From Phycisphaeraceae bacterium (GTDB taxonomy: Bacteria > Planctomycetota > Phycisphaerae > Phycisphaerales > UBA1924), in the NCBI GenBank assembly GCA_019636845.1, contig JAHBWV010000001.1:1736001-1800000 (forward strand): a DNA stretch of 64,000 nt, given 5' to 3'. Below the pieces are notes generated by a model. It worked only from the letters and a program-made list of their open reading frames with translations. It ran no database searches and was not told the DNA's origin. Shown one piece after another: positions 26,430-34,799 of the stretch; position 1 is the stretch's first letter; each line of letters begins with the position of its first letter. Made by a program: the position numbers and the translations under genes.

Positions 26430-27440
26430 TCACAGTCCCAACTTCACAAGGTCGTCGATTCGATGCTCCCACACCCAGTCGATTCCTTCGGCGGCCTCGT
26501 AGCCGAGATAGTCGCTACCAAAGTACCCGCAGAGGAACAGGACAAAGCACACGTCCTTGCCGAAGGTGGCTTGGAGTTGGTGGATCTTGGTCGCTTCCTC
26601 TTTACGCCGCTTGTTGGTGTTGGTGAAGTCGCCCGCCGACTTGGCCTCGATGAGAATGGGCAGGCGGTTCTTCCGCGGTTTCTTCGGCTGGATCACGACG
26701 TCAACGGGGATGTTCACCTTGACGCTTGTCCCGACGCCGAGATTCATGCGGAATGAGTACGTGCCCGCTTCCATCTCCGTGAGCGGCTTCCCGGTCGGGT
26801 GGGATTGCTTCCGATAGCCCCGCTTGTCCAGCCACTCGCCGACCATCTTAAGTTGGCGCTGTTCCTGGGCATTGCGAACGATCGGGTTGGCGACTGCGCT
26901 GCACAGGCGGTCGGCGACGATCGTGGATGCCCGGTCACGCTCATGGTCGGTCGGGTCTTTGGCCGCGTCGAGCCACGGGAAGATGTCGCGGTCCAAGAGT
27001 TTCGTCAGCACGCGGCAGACTTTGCCCAAGTTCTCGTCCAGCAGTTCCGCCTTCATGCGGGCCGCGAGTTTGCCTCCCTCCATGCTGCCGATGAGCGACT
27101 TGCTCGCGCTCGCAAGGCCCACCAAGCGGTCCACCGCCAGCGGCGGCGCGGTACACATGCGGAGCGTGGGCAGTGCGCTGGGGTTCGCTCTGAGCGTCGC
27201 TGCATCGAGGTTGCGGAGATCATGTGTGGCGATGAGCGCGGCCTTGACGTGCTCGGTCGTCTTGACCCGCGTCGAGCGGAACGCTTGCGGCGCGAACTCC
27301 ATGAACCACTGGTTGAACTGGTCAACGGACGCCGCGACATCGGCTTTCCAGAGGTGCGGTTTGTCGGCGTTGATTCGTTCCGGCGGCATACGGCTCTTTC
27401 GCTTCCTGCTCCGGGCTGTCGGCTTCTTCCGCTGGGCCAT
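26430..27440 (-). CDS. XamI-family restriction endonuclease
   Basis: This 336-residue protein resembles the XamI restriction endonuclease family. The C-terminal half has the PD-(D/E)xK-like layout: IPVDVVIQPKKPRKNRLPILIEAKSAGDF near 225-255, with an Asp on one strand and the ExK pair in IEAKSA. This is followed by RKEEATKIHQLQATFG. XamI is known as a SalI isoschizomer (GTCGAC); whether this enzyme keeps that specificity is unknown. The nuclease is encoded first and the methylase after it, so expression order may be controlled at the promoter. Confidence 0.72.
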   Translation of the reverse strand: MAQRKKPTARSRKRKSRMPPERINADKPHLWKADVAASVDQFNQWFMEFAPQAFRSTRVKTTEHVKAALIATHDLRNLDAATLRANPSALPTLRMCTAPPLAVDRLVGLASASKSLIGSMEGGKLAARMKAELLDENLGKVCRVLTKLLDRDIFPWLDAAKDPTDHERDRASTIVADRLCSAVANPIVRNAQEQRQLKMVGEWLDKRGYRKQSHPTGKPLTEMEAGTYSFRMNLGVGTSVKVNIPVDVVIQPKKPRKNRLPILIEAKSAGDFTNTNKRRKEEATKIHQLQATFGKDVCFVLFLCGYFGSDYLGYEAAEGIDWVWEHRIDDLVKLGL

Positions 27441-27446
27441 ATGTCC

Positions 27447-27475
27447 AGTATACGGGATGCGTTCGGGTATGTCCA
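27447..27475 (-). promoter_or_regulatory. Promoter of the restriction-modification operon
   Basis: On the minus strand TGGACA (27475-27470), a 17-base spacer and TATACT (27452-27447) form a good sigma-70-type promoter. Only 6 bases separate the -10 from the ATG at 27440, so a leaderless message is predicted. The 7-mer GGACATA occurs at the -35 and again at the start codon, a possible control site. Confidence 0.6.
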
Positions 27476-27593
27476 GCCCGAGTTTCGACGGTCCTTCTTC
27501 TCAATGGGTGCAGGGTACCACGTTCAAGTCGCGGGAGTTCCTTGCCAACAAAAACCGAAGTGCCCCCCGCGTGCCGATCGACGGCTCGGATGT

Positions 27594-30003
27594 TCACCCG
27601 ACCTTGCCGCGCGACAGTCGAAGGCTGTTCAGCACGACCGAAACGCTGCTGAACGCCATCGCTCCGCTCGCAATGATTGGCGAAAGCAGCCAGCCCGTGA
27701 ACGGGAACAGCACGCCGGCCGCGATGGGGATGCCGACCACGTTGTAGATGAACGCCCAGAACAGATTCTGCTTTATAGTGCGCATCGTCGCGTGCGAAAG
27801 GGCGATGGCCTCGGGCACAGTTCGCAGGTCGCCCCGCATCAGCGTGATGTCCGCGGACTCCATCGCCACGTCGGTCCCCGTGCCGACCGCGAGGCCCACA
27901 TCCGCCTGCGCGAGGGCGGGGGCGTCGTTGATGCCGTCGCCGACCATGCCCACGACGTGACCCTCGGCCTGGAGAGCCTTGACCTTGTCCGCCTTGTCCT
28001 TGGGCAGGACGTCGGCGAAGACCACATCGACGCCGACCTGCGAGGCGACCGCCTCGGCCGTCCGTTGGTTGTCGCCGGTCATCATGACCACGCGCAGCCC
28101 GAGAGCGTGCATCGTGGCGATGGCCTCCTTGGACTCGGGCCGAACCGTGTCGGCGACGGCCACGATCCCGGCTTCGCGGCCGTCCACGGCGACGAACATG
28201 GGCGTGCGCCCCATCGCCGCCAGAGCAGCGGCCTTCTCCGCCAGTGCGGACTTGATACTGCGCTGAGCCAGTAACGCAGCTTTGCCGACCAGCACCGCGT
28301 GCCCGTCAACCGTGGCCTCGACGCCGTGCCCGACCACGGCCTGGAAGCCGATCGGCTCGGTGAGGGGTAGCCCGCGTGCCGTGGCCTCACGCACGATCGC
28401 TGCGGCGAGCGGGTGCTCGCTGTGCTGCTCTGCTGATGCGGCCAGCCGCAGCAGTTCGCGTTCATCGAGCATCCCTCCGGGTGCCGGGATGACGTCCGTC
28501 ACGGCGGGCTTGCCGTGCGTGATCGTGCCCGTCTTGTCGAGCACGATGGCAGTGAGCTTGTGGGCGGTCTCAAGGGCCTCGCCGCCCTTGATGAGGATGC
28601 CCTTCTCCGCGCCGCGCCCCGTTCCCACCATGATCGCCGTCGGTGTTGCCAGCCCCAGGGCGCACGGGCACGCGATGATGAGCACGGAAACGGCCGTGAC
28701 CAGCGCCATGCTGAGGCGAGAATCCACCGGCGATGCCAACCACCAGACCACAAACGTCACGAGGGCGATCGCGATGACGATGGGGACAAACACGCCGCTG
28801 ATCCTGTCGGCCAGACGGGCGATCGGGGCCTTGCTGCCCTGCGCCTCCTGCACAAGCCGCACGATCTGCTGGAGGGCCGAGTCGGCCCCAACCTTGGTCG
28901 CAACCAGTCGCAGCGCGCCGGTGGTGTTCATCGTCGCGCCAAAGACGCTGTCGCCGGCCGCCTTCTCGACCGGCACACTCTCGCCGGTGAGCATGGACTC
29001 GTCCACGGCGGACTGGCCGCTCTCAACGTCTCCGTCCACGGGGATCTTCTCGCCGGGACGCACCAGGACGCGGTCGCCTACGACCACGGATTCGATGGGC
29101 ACATCCTGCTCGGTGCCGTCTCGCATGACGCGAGCGGTCCTGGCCTGCATGCCGATGAGACGCTTGATGGCCGCGCTCGTCCGGCCCGTCGCTCGGGCCT
29201 CGAAGTACTTGCCCAGCAGGATCAGGACGATGATGACCGCTGCGGCTTCGTAGTAGACCGGGACCATCTTCATGCCGCCCATCGCGACCTCGCCGTGCGC
29301 CACGTTCGCGCCGGTTCCTCCTACATCTGCGAAGAACCCCGGCCAGATCGTCGCCGCGAGCGAGTAGAGGTACGCCGCGCCGGTGCCCATCGCCACCAGC
29401 GTGTCCATGTTGGCGCTGAAGTGCCGGAGGCCCTTCCACGCCGAGCGGAAGAACTGCCACCCGCACCAGAACATGACCGGCGTCGTCAACGCGAGCTGGA
29501 GCCAGTTAATCCACGAGACGTTGAAGGCCTCGATCTTCCCGTGCGACATCGTGATGACGAGCACGGGCAGCGACAGCGCCGCGCCGACGATCATCTTGGT
29601 GAGCAGACGCCGCGTCTCGGCCTCGCCCACGTTCATGTGGGCCGAGTGATCCTCTCCCCCCCACACCACCGCTCATCGCGTGCCCGGCGTGCTCCCCCGT
29701 TGTCTGCGCCGCGAGCATCGCGGCGTGATCGTGACCCGCGTGACCGTGCGCGGGATTGACCGTTCCGAGTCTGACCGGGGGCACGACCGCCTTGTACCCG
29801 ATGTCGTCTACCGCCTTGGCGAGTTTCTCCGGCCCGGTCGCCGCCGGGTCGTACTTTACCGTCGCCACCTTGGTGGCGAAGTTCACGCTCGCGGATGCGA
29901 CGCCGGGCTGCTTGCCCAGTCGCTTCTCGATCCGGTTCGCGCACGAAGCGCACGTCATCCCCTCGATCGGGAGGTCGGCTCGTTGTATTGCTGGTTCCAT
30001 CAA
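27594..30003 (-). pseudogene. copA: Copper-exporting P1B-ATPase, frameshifted after its HMA domain
   Basis: This is a Cu(I) export ATPase split by one frameshift. The first frame (30003 to about 29660) encodes an HMA domain with GMTCASC and a His-rich linker (GHAGHDHA). The second frame (from about 29669 to 27594) encodes the membrane pump: [29 protein letters not shown], and the Cu-specific last helices with YNVVGIP and MAFSSVSV (P1B-1). The switch falls at a run of seven G (29655-29661 on the opposite strand), and removing one G restores a single frame. It may be a sequencing or assembly error, phase variation or programmed frameshifting. The gene starts 21 bases after csoR. Confidence 0.82.
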
Positions 30004-30024
30004 GCACCTCGTGTCCGCCGCCGT

Positions 30025-30450
30025 TTACCGCGCGATCCTGCTCACCAGCGATAGCACTTCCTCGATCATGTCCTCACGCTTCTTTCCCTGCTCGTGCATC
30101 GCGTCGGCGGCGCAGTGCCGCAGATGGTTCTTTAGCAGGTTCTTGGCGACCGAGCGCAGCGACTCCTGCACCGCCGCGGCTTGCTGGATGATGTCGGCGC
30201 AGTAGCGGTCCTCCTGGATCATCGCGGCGATGCCGCGCACCTGCCCTTCGATCCGCTTGAGGTGTTTCAAGTTGGCGGCCTTGATGTCGGGGTCCACGCC
30301 CACCGCGTGCGCTCCCGGTCCGACGCCGTCGCGAGCTTTGCCTGTACCGGATGCCACACCCGTCGCGCAGTCGCATACCGCCTTGTTCATCGTGGACCGG
30401 GCTGCGCTCACGGAGCCACGCTTGATTGTCCTGCTCTTGGCCATCGCCAT
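30025..30450 (-). CDS. csoR: CsoR-type copper-sensing repressor
   Basis: This is a 141-residue DUF156 repressor of copper export genes. The helical core (HLKRIEGQVRGIAAMIQEDRYCADIIQQ and NLLKNHLRHC) holds the Cys, His and Cys that bind Cu(I) in CsoR (YC, then NH and HC). The N-terminal extension of about 60 residues, with MNKAVCDC, is longer than usual. I chose the ATG at 30450 because GAAGGGG precedes it; an ATG at 30390 is possible. It lies between copZ and copA in one operon. Confidence 0.88.
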   Translation of the reverse strand: MAMAKSRTIKRGSVSAARSTMNKAVCDCATGVASGTGKARDGVGPGAHAVGVDPDIKAANLKHLKRIEGQVRGIAAMIQEDRYCADIIQQAAAVQESLRSVAKNLLKNHLRHCAADAMHEQGKKREDMIEEVLSLVSRIAR

Positions 30451-30480
30451 TGCCCCTTCGACAGATGCACGTTCACACAC

Positions 30481-30828
30481 TCACCCGCAGCAACCGCCGG
30501 AGGCTTTCGCGTCGGGATCGCCGCTGGGCATTGCGGGCTTCGCACCGCCGCAGCAACCGCCGCCGCTCCGCGCGGGCGTCGCCGCGACCGTCACCGGAAC
30601 ATCCGCGGCCGCCCTCGCCGGATACCCGGCCTCGTCGAGCGCGGACACGGCCTTGCCCGTTGTCCATCCGTCCGCTGCCTCGATGACCGCCGAACCCACC
30701 GCCACCGACCGGACCCTCACCCCCGGCACCGCCGAGAGGGCCTTGGTCACGGCCTGTACGCAGTGCCCGCAGGTCATGCCGTCGATGGCGAGCGTGGTGG
30801 TCCCGGTTGTCTGAGTCGTCGTGTTCAT
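30481..30828 (-). CDS. copZ: CopZ-like HMA copper chaperone with Cys-rich tail
   Basis: This 115-residue protein has one HMA domain (about 10-78) with the Cu-binding motif GMTCGHC. An unusual C-terminal tail carries GGGCCGG and ends GGCCG. The domain would carry Cu(I) to CopA. The tail offers four further Cys residues, perhaps a second binding site. AAGGAG lies 8 bases before the ATG. It is the first gene of the copZ-csoR-copA operon. Confidence 0.85.
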   Translation of the reverse strand: MNTTTQTTGTTTLAIDGMTCGHCVQAVTKALSAVPGVRVRSVAVGSAVIEAADGWTTGKAVSALDEAGYPARAAADVPVTVAATPARSGGGCCGGAKPAMPSGDPDAKASGGCCG

Positions 30829-30846
30829 GCGAATCTCCTTGGAGGA

Positions 30847-30870
30847 AGTATACTCCACCCGAGTATGTAC
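30847..30870 (-). promoter_or_regulatory. Candidate CsoR operator over the -10 box of copZ
   Basis: A dyad TACTC-CACCC-GAGTA (30851-30865) overlaps the TATACT -10 (30852-30847 on the minus strand), upstream of copZ. CsoR operators are short GC-centred dyads over the promoter, and the regulator is encoded in the same operon, so autoregulation is likely (inference). Confidence 0.5.
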
Positions 30871-31004
30871 GGCGGAGGGGACAGTTGGGTTCATACGGGG
30901 GTCAGCGGGACCCATCGCCGCACGATTCCAGCCGGTTGGAACAGCATTCCAAGCCGATGGGAATGTGATACGCGCGACCGGAATGAAGCCGGGCCGGTCC
31001 CCGC

Positions 31005-32306
31005 TCAGACCGGCTCGGCCACCGTGCCCTCGGGGTGCTGATACCAGCCCGGATCGTCGTAGGTCGCGATGTCCTTGCGGACCTTCACGACCGTGAACAT
31101 GCCGCCCGCGTCGATCTCGTCGAAGGGGCCGGGCCACACGCTGCCGATCGTGTTGGGCGGGCGGCCCATGTCCATCATGCCCGACATGCTCGCGGGCATG
31201 GCCATGTAGCCGGGAATCCGCTTGGCCAGCCGCGCCGCCAGGTCGTCCTGCTTGACGCCCAGGTTGAGCGGCAGGTTGTGCCCCATGCCGTTCATCAGGT
31301 GGTGGACCTTGTGGCAGTGGAAGGCCCAGTCGCCCTCGGCGTCGGCGATGAACTCGATGTCGCGGGCCGCGCCGGTGGGCACGTTGGTCGTGACCTCCGG
31401 CCACTGCGCCGATTCGCGGATCGGGCCTCCGTCCGTGCCGGTGACGTTGAACGAGTAGCCGTGCAGGTGGATCGGGTGCGCATTGGTCATACTGAGGTTG
31501 CCGATGCGGATGCGGACCTTCTCGCCCAGGCGGGCGACCAGCGGCGCGGTGCCGGGGAACATGCGGCCGTTGAACGTGAAGAGGTTGAAGTTGGTCATCT
31601 CCGTCGGGTCGGGCGTGGCGGAGCCGGGCTTGACGAGCCACTCGTTGAGAAGGATGGCGAAGTCGCGGTCCACGCGGCGGACGGACGCTTCGCGCGGATG
31701 GACGACGAACATGCCCATGAGCCCAAGCCCCATCTGGAACATCTCGTCGAAGTGTGGGTGGTACATGTACGTGCCGTGCTGGCGGAGCGTGAACTCGTAC
31801 TTGAAGGTCTCCCCGTTGCGGATGTGCTTCTGCGTGAGGCCGCCCACGCCATCCATGCCGTTAGGGAGCAAGATGCCATGCCAGTGGATGGTGGTGTGGA
31901 TGCCATCGGGCAGGTTGTTGGTGACGAGGAGACGGATGCGGTCGCCCTCGACGGCCTCGATCATGGGCCCGGGCGACTGGCCGTTGTAGCCCCAGCAGTT
32001 GACGACCACGCCGGGCGCGAACTCGCGCTGCACGGGCTCGGCGACGAGGCGGAAGACCTTCACGCCGTTGTCCATCTCGAAGGGGAGGGTTGGCGTGTCG
32101 GGCATGATGACGGGCGTGTAGGGCGATGCGCCGGGAACAGGCGCCGAGACGACAGAAGGTCCGGGCTTAGGCGGCGCTGCGGGGGGCACGGTCGGCGGCG
32201 CCCCGTGGCCCTTGTGCTCGGGCTGAAACGCGGCGAGCACCGGGACCGCGGCGAACGCGCCGGCAGTTGCGGTGAGGATTTGTCGGCGGGTCAAAGGGTG
32301 GTTCAC
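31005..32306 (-). CDS. Tat-exported multicopper oxidase
   Basis: This 433-residue periplasmic cuprous oxidase has the Tat signal TRRQILTATAGAF at residues 6-18. Copper-site motifs occur in order: IHWHG near 140, MYHPHFDEM near 182, AHPIHLHG near 276 and FHCHKVHHLMNGM near 330, the last being the type 1 site with an axial Met. The enzyme would oxidise Cu(I) to the less harmful Cu(II). It lies downstream of a TolC gene with a Met-rich tail and ends 176 bases before copZ. Confidence 0.92.
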   Translation of the reverse strand: MNHPLTRRQILTATAGAFAAVPVLAAFQPEHKGHGAPPTVPPAAPPKPGPSVVSAPVPGASPYTPVIMPDTPTLPFEMDNGVKVFRLVAEPVQREFAPGVVVNCWGYNGQSPGPMIEAVEGDRIRLLVTNNLPDGIHTTIHWHGILLPNGMDGVGGLTQKHIRNGETFKYEFTLRQHGTYMYHPHFDEMFQMGLGLMGMFVVHPREASVRRVDRDFAILLNEWLVKPGSATPDPTEMTNFNLFTFNGRMFPGTAPLVARLGEKVRIRIGNLSMTNAHPIHLHGYSFNVTGTDGGPIRESAQWPEVTTNVPTGAARDIEFIADAEGDWAFHCHKVHHLMNGMGHNLPLNLGVKQDDLAARLAKRIPGYMAMPASMSGMMDMGRPPNTIGSVWPGPFDEIDAGGMFTVVKVRKDIATYDDPGWYQHPEGTVAEPV

Positions 32307-32351
32307 GGTCGTGTGCTCCGAACGATCTGGGCGGGGCGGGTTCGTACGGCC

Positions 32352-33905
32352 TCACTTCGGATTCATGCCGGGCATGTCGGGCATGGTGGGGACGGGCGCG
32401 GTGGGCGGCGGTGACTTGGGATCGGGCGCAGGCGTCGACATGCCCGGCATGTCGGGCATGGCAGTCGGAGTTGCGTTCTTCAGAGCCGGCATCGGCGATG
32501 GGATCGGCGCGGCCACCGGCAGGTCAGGGAGCTTCACGCCGATGACGCGCTCCAACTCGGCCCGCGCGGTCCAATAGTCCTGGACGGCCCGGGCCTGTTC
32601 GCTACCGACCCGGATCTCCGCGGACTTGGCCGCGAGCAGGTCAGGAACGCCCACAATCATCGCGTTGTACTCGGCTTGGGTGAGGCCAACGATCTTCTGC
32701 CGCAGGGGCACGATCGACCGCTCGTAGCGTTCGGCAGCGCGGCGGGCCAGCGCCATGCGCTCGGCGGCGATGCGAACCTCAGCACGTGCCGCACCACGCC
32801 GACTCGCGAGCCGGTCCTCGGCCTGTCGGATCTGGGCCTCGCGCCGCGCGTAGACCGCCTGGTGCTGGTGGAAGATCGGAAGTTCAAGGCTGATGTGCGG
32901 ACCCGTGCTCTGCACGCCGTCGCTGCTCCGCTCGGTCTCGACGCCGACCGCGCCGTTAGTCAGCAACCAGTTCTTGTCCATCTCAAGACCCATGCGTTGG
33001 AGCTCAATCTCTCGACCCAGGAGAGCGAGGTCTACGCGCTTGTCGAGTGCCGTGGCGACCAGCGTCTCGGCGTCGGGCTCCGCCGCGGGAAGGGGAGTTG
33101 CCGCGAGCGATTCGTCGATAGTCCACGGGATGTCCGAATCGGTCAGGTCGAGCAGACGGCGTAGGGTCTCGCGGCTGATCCGGGCGGCGACTTCCGCCTG
33201 GTCCAGGGCAAGTCCGGCCTCCTCCGCGGCGGCTTGCTGATTCGCAGAGTCGAGGTCGGCGATGTGACCCTGCGCCTGCTGCCGCTTCGCCAACTCGGCC
33301 CCTATCTCGGTGAACTCGACGAGCGCCCGCTGATAGGTGAGCACCCGAGTGTCGGCGAGGTATTGGAAGTATGCCCGGCGAACCAGCGTGGCCTTGTCGA
33401 GCACCGCGTCGGTAACGCGGAGCAACGATGCCTCCAGTTCGGCCCCGGCGATTCTCTTCCGAAGCGGCACAAGGAAGATGTCCAGCCAAAAGTCCAGGCC
33501 GACGTTCCAGTTGACTCCCGAGGGCCCGCTGTCTGGGAAACGAACGAACCCGGCGAGATCGGGGTTCTTGAGCAGCCCCGCGTGGACCAGGTCGGCCTGC
33601 GCGACGCCGAGGTCTTCGTACACGGCCTGCAAGTCCCGGCTGCGGAGCAGGGCCACCTGAACGGCCCCCTCGGGCGTCAGCGGCCGGGTGAGCAGGTCGT
33701 TCACAAGGGCATCGGCCTGCCCATCTTCAGGCGTCCCCAGCCGCCAGTGGACGCGGGTCATCGCCGGCCCGAGCCGGTCGTCGATCTGCCGCTGCACATC
33801 GGGGAAGCGTTCGTCGGGCTTGACGGTGACGCAGCCTGCCACCCCGAGCATCACGCCCGACGCGACAACGCCGATGCACAGGATTCGCAGCGGTTTCATG
33901 GACAT
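32352..33905 (-). CDS. TolC-family outer-membrane protein with Met-rich tail
   Basis: This is an outer-membrane factor of about 517 residues. The signal peptide ends in lipobox GVAGC. Two repeats of TolC-type long helices are present. The C-terminus has an extra Pro/Met segment with repeated MPDMPGM units, a likely Cu(I)-binding tail that TolC proteins normally lack. No adaptor or pump gene lies next to it. It may pair with the CusA-like pump 17 kb away, or act with the multicopper oxidase (inference). I chose the ATG at 33905. Confidence 0.82.
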   Translation of the reverse strand: MSMKPLRILCIGVVASGVMLGVAGCVTVKPDERFPDVQRQIDDRLGPAMTRVHWRLGTPEDGQADALVNDLLTRPLTPEGAVQVALLRSRDLQAVYEDLGVAQADLVHAGLLKNPDLAGFVRFPDSGPSGVNWNVGLDFWLDIFLVPLRKRIAGAELEASLLRVTDAVLDKATLVRRAYFQYLADTRVLTYQRALVEFTEIGAELAKRQQAQGHIADLDSANQQAAAEEAGLALDQAEVAARISRETLRRLLDLTDSDIPWTIDESLAATPLPAAEPDAETLVATALDKRVDLALLGREIELQRMGLEMDKNWLLTNGAVGVETERSSDGVQSTGPHISLELPIFHQHQAVYARREAQIRQAEDRLASRRGAARAEVRIAAERMALARRAAERYERSIVPLRQKIVGLTQAEYNAMIVGVPDLLAAKSAEIRVGSEQARAVQDYWTARAELERVIGVKLPDLPVAAPIPSPMPALKNATPTAMPDMPGMSTPAPDPKSPPPTAPVPTMPDMPGMNPK

Positions 33906-33971
33906 GGTGCTCCACCACAACAGCGGCCCCGCGGACAACGGGTTCGATCACGCGCGGCTTCCGCAGTCCGC

Positions 33972-34325
33972 TTACCGCGCCCCGACGTTGTACGAGCCGG
34001 GCGGCAGGCACTTGTCGCACGCCACACCCTCGGGCACGCACCCGCCACACTTGACCTTGGGCACGCCGTTCTCGACGTAGGTGGACATCTCGGTCTTGCA
34101 GCACGGGCACTGGTGGGTCTTGTGAGTCTGCTCGTAGCTTGCGTTGCTGCGCGACCCGTAGGTGTGAGTCATCTTGACGGACTCGTCGTAGCAATGCTGA
34201 CACACGATGGTCATGCCCGGCCGGGCCTCGACCATCGTGTGCTTGTCGCTCTGGCAGGCGCCCAGGGCGAGGCCGCTCGCGGCGAGGGCGGTGAACAGGA
34301 AAGGACGGTGGACGCGGCTGGTCAT
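33972..34325 (-). CDS. Cys-rich lipoprotein with zinc-ribbon-like pairs
   Basis: This is a 117-residue lipoprotein (lipobox LGAC at about 21-24). Nine further Cys occur as pairs: VCQHC, CPCC, CGGC and CDKC. The spacing suggests two ribbon-like metal sites. It is the first gene after motif copy A (34423-34438) and precedes the Met-tailed TolC and oxidase genes. A periplasmic copper-binding role is inferred. The family is unrecognised. Confidence 0.75.
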   Translation of the reverse strand: MTSRVHRPFLFTALAASGLALGACQSDKHTMVEARPGMTIVCQHCYDESVKMTHTYGSRSNASYEQTHKTHQCPCCKTEMSTYVENGVPKVKCGGCVPEGVACDKCLPPGSYNVGAR

Positions 34326-34392
34326 ACGAGACTCCTTGCTGAAGGCCGATCACTCCTCCGACAGCGCGGAGAATCTGTTGGCCAATGGAGTG

Positions 34393-34438
34393 ATTGTCTC
34401 CCGAGCGATGCGATGCGGCCGTGCGGACGTTTCCCCAA
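34393..34438 (-). promoter_or_regulatory. Motif copy A: TTGGGGAAACGTCCGC with GACAAT
   Basis: The 16-mer (34438-34423 on the minus strand) is followed by GACAAT (34398-34393). Thirty-four bases separate TTGGGG from the hexamer. The ATG of the Cys-rich lipoprotein gene lies about 68 bases after the hexamer. The 16-mer would sit near -52 to -37, an activator position. Confidence 0.6.
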
Positions 34439-34499
34439 TCACCTCCGACGTCCTGCTCAATCGCACGGAACACTTGCCCGGCGGCCCGGCAAGCAACAC

Positions 34500-34772
34500 T
34501 CACCGGCGTGAAGCCCAGTAGGCGTCCGCCTCGGCCTCAAGCCGGTCCAGCCGTGTGTAGTAATCCGGAAACTCCTTGAGGTGTGCCCACGCGATCTTGC
34601 CCGTCAATAAGACATCGTCGTTGGTGACGTTCGTCTCGGGATCGTGCGCGCCGTGCTCGAACTCCACCTCAAGGCCGCGTCGGAACTGATCCGGATCGAT
34701 CTTGGACCAGTTGATGCCAAGCGTGCCTCCGATCCGCTTGGCTTCATCGACGCTGACCTTTCGCTTGCTCAT
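34500..34772 (-). CDS. DUF5661-like small protein
   Basis: This is a 90-residue protein with the pattern GLEVEFEHGAHDPETNVTNDDVLLTGKIAWAHLKEFPDYYTRLDRLEAEA. It resembles the DUF5661 family of unknown function. I chose the ATG at 34772 (MSKRKVSVDEAKRIGG). It follows the alcohol dehydrogenase gene by 27 bases and is probably in the same operon. Confidence 0.7.
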   Translation of the reverse strand: MSKRKVSVDEAKRIGGTLGINWSKIDPDQFRRGLEVEFEHGAHDPETNVTNDDVLLTGKIAWAHLKEFPDYYTRLDRLEAEADAYWASRR

Positions 34773-34799
34773 GGACGATCTCCCATTCATTCCGACGCT

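Noticed and set aside
31005..31641. Possible N-terminal extension of copZ into the oxidase gene
   Set aside because: The frame upstream of 30828 is antisense-like in composition and lies within the oxidase coding region. The ribosome site, promoter and dyad place the start at 30828.
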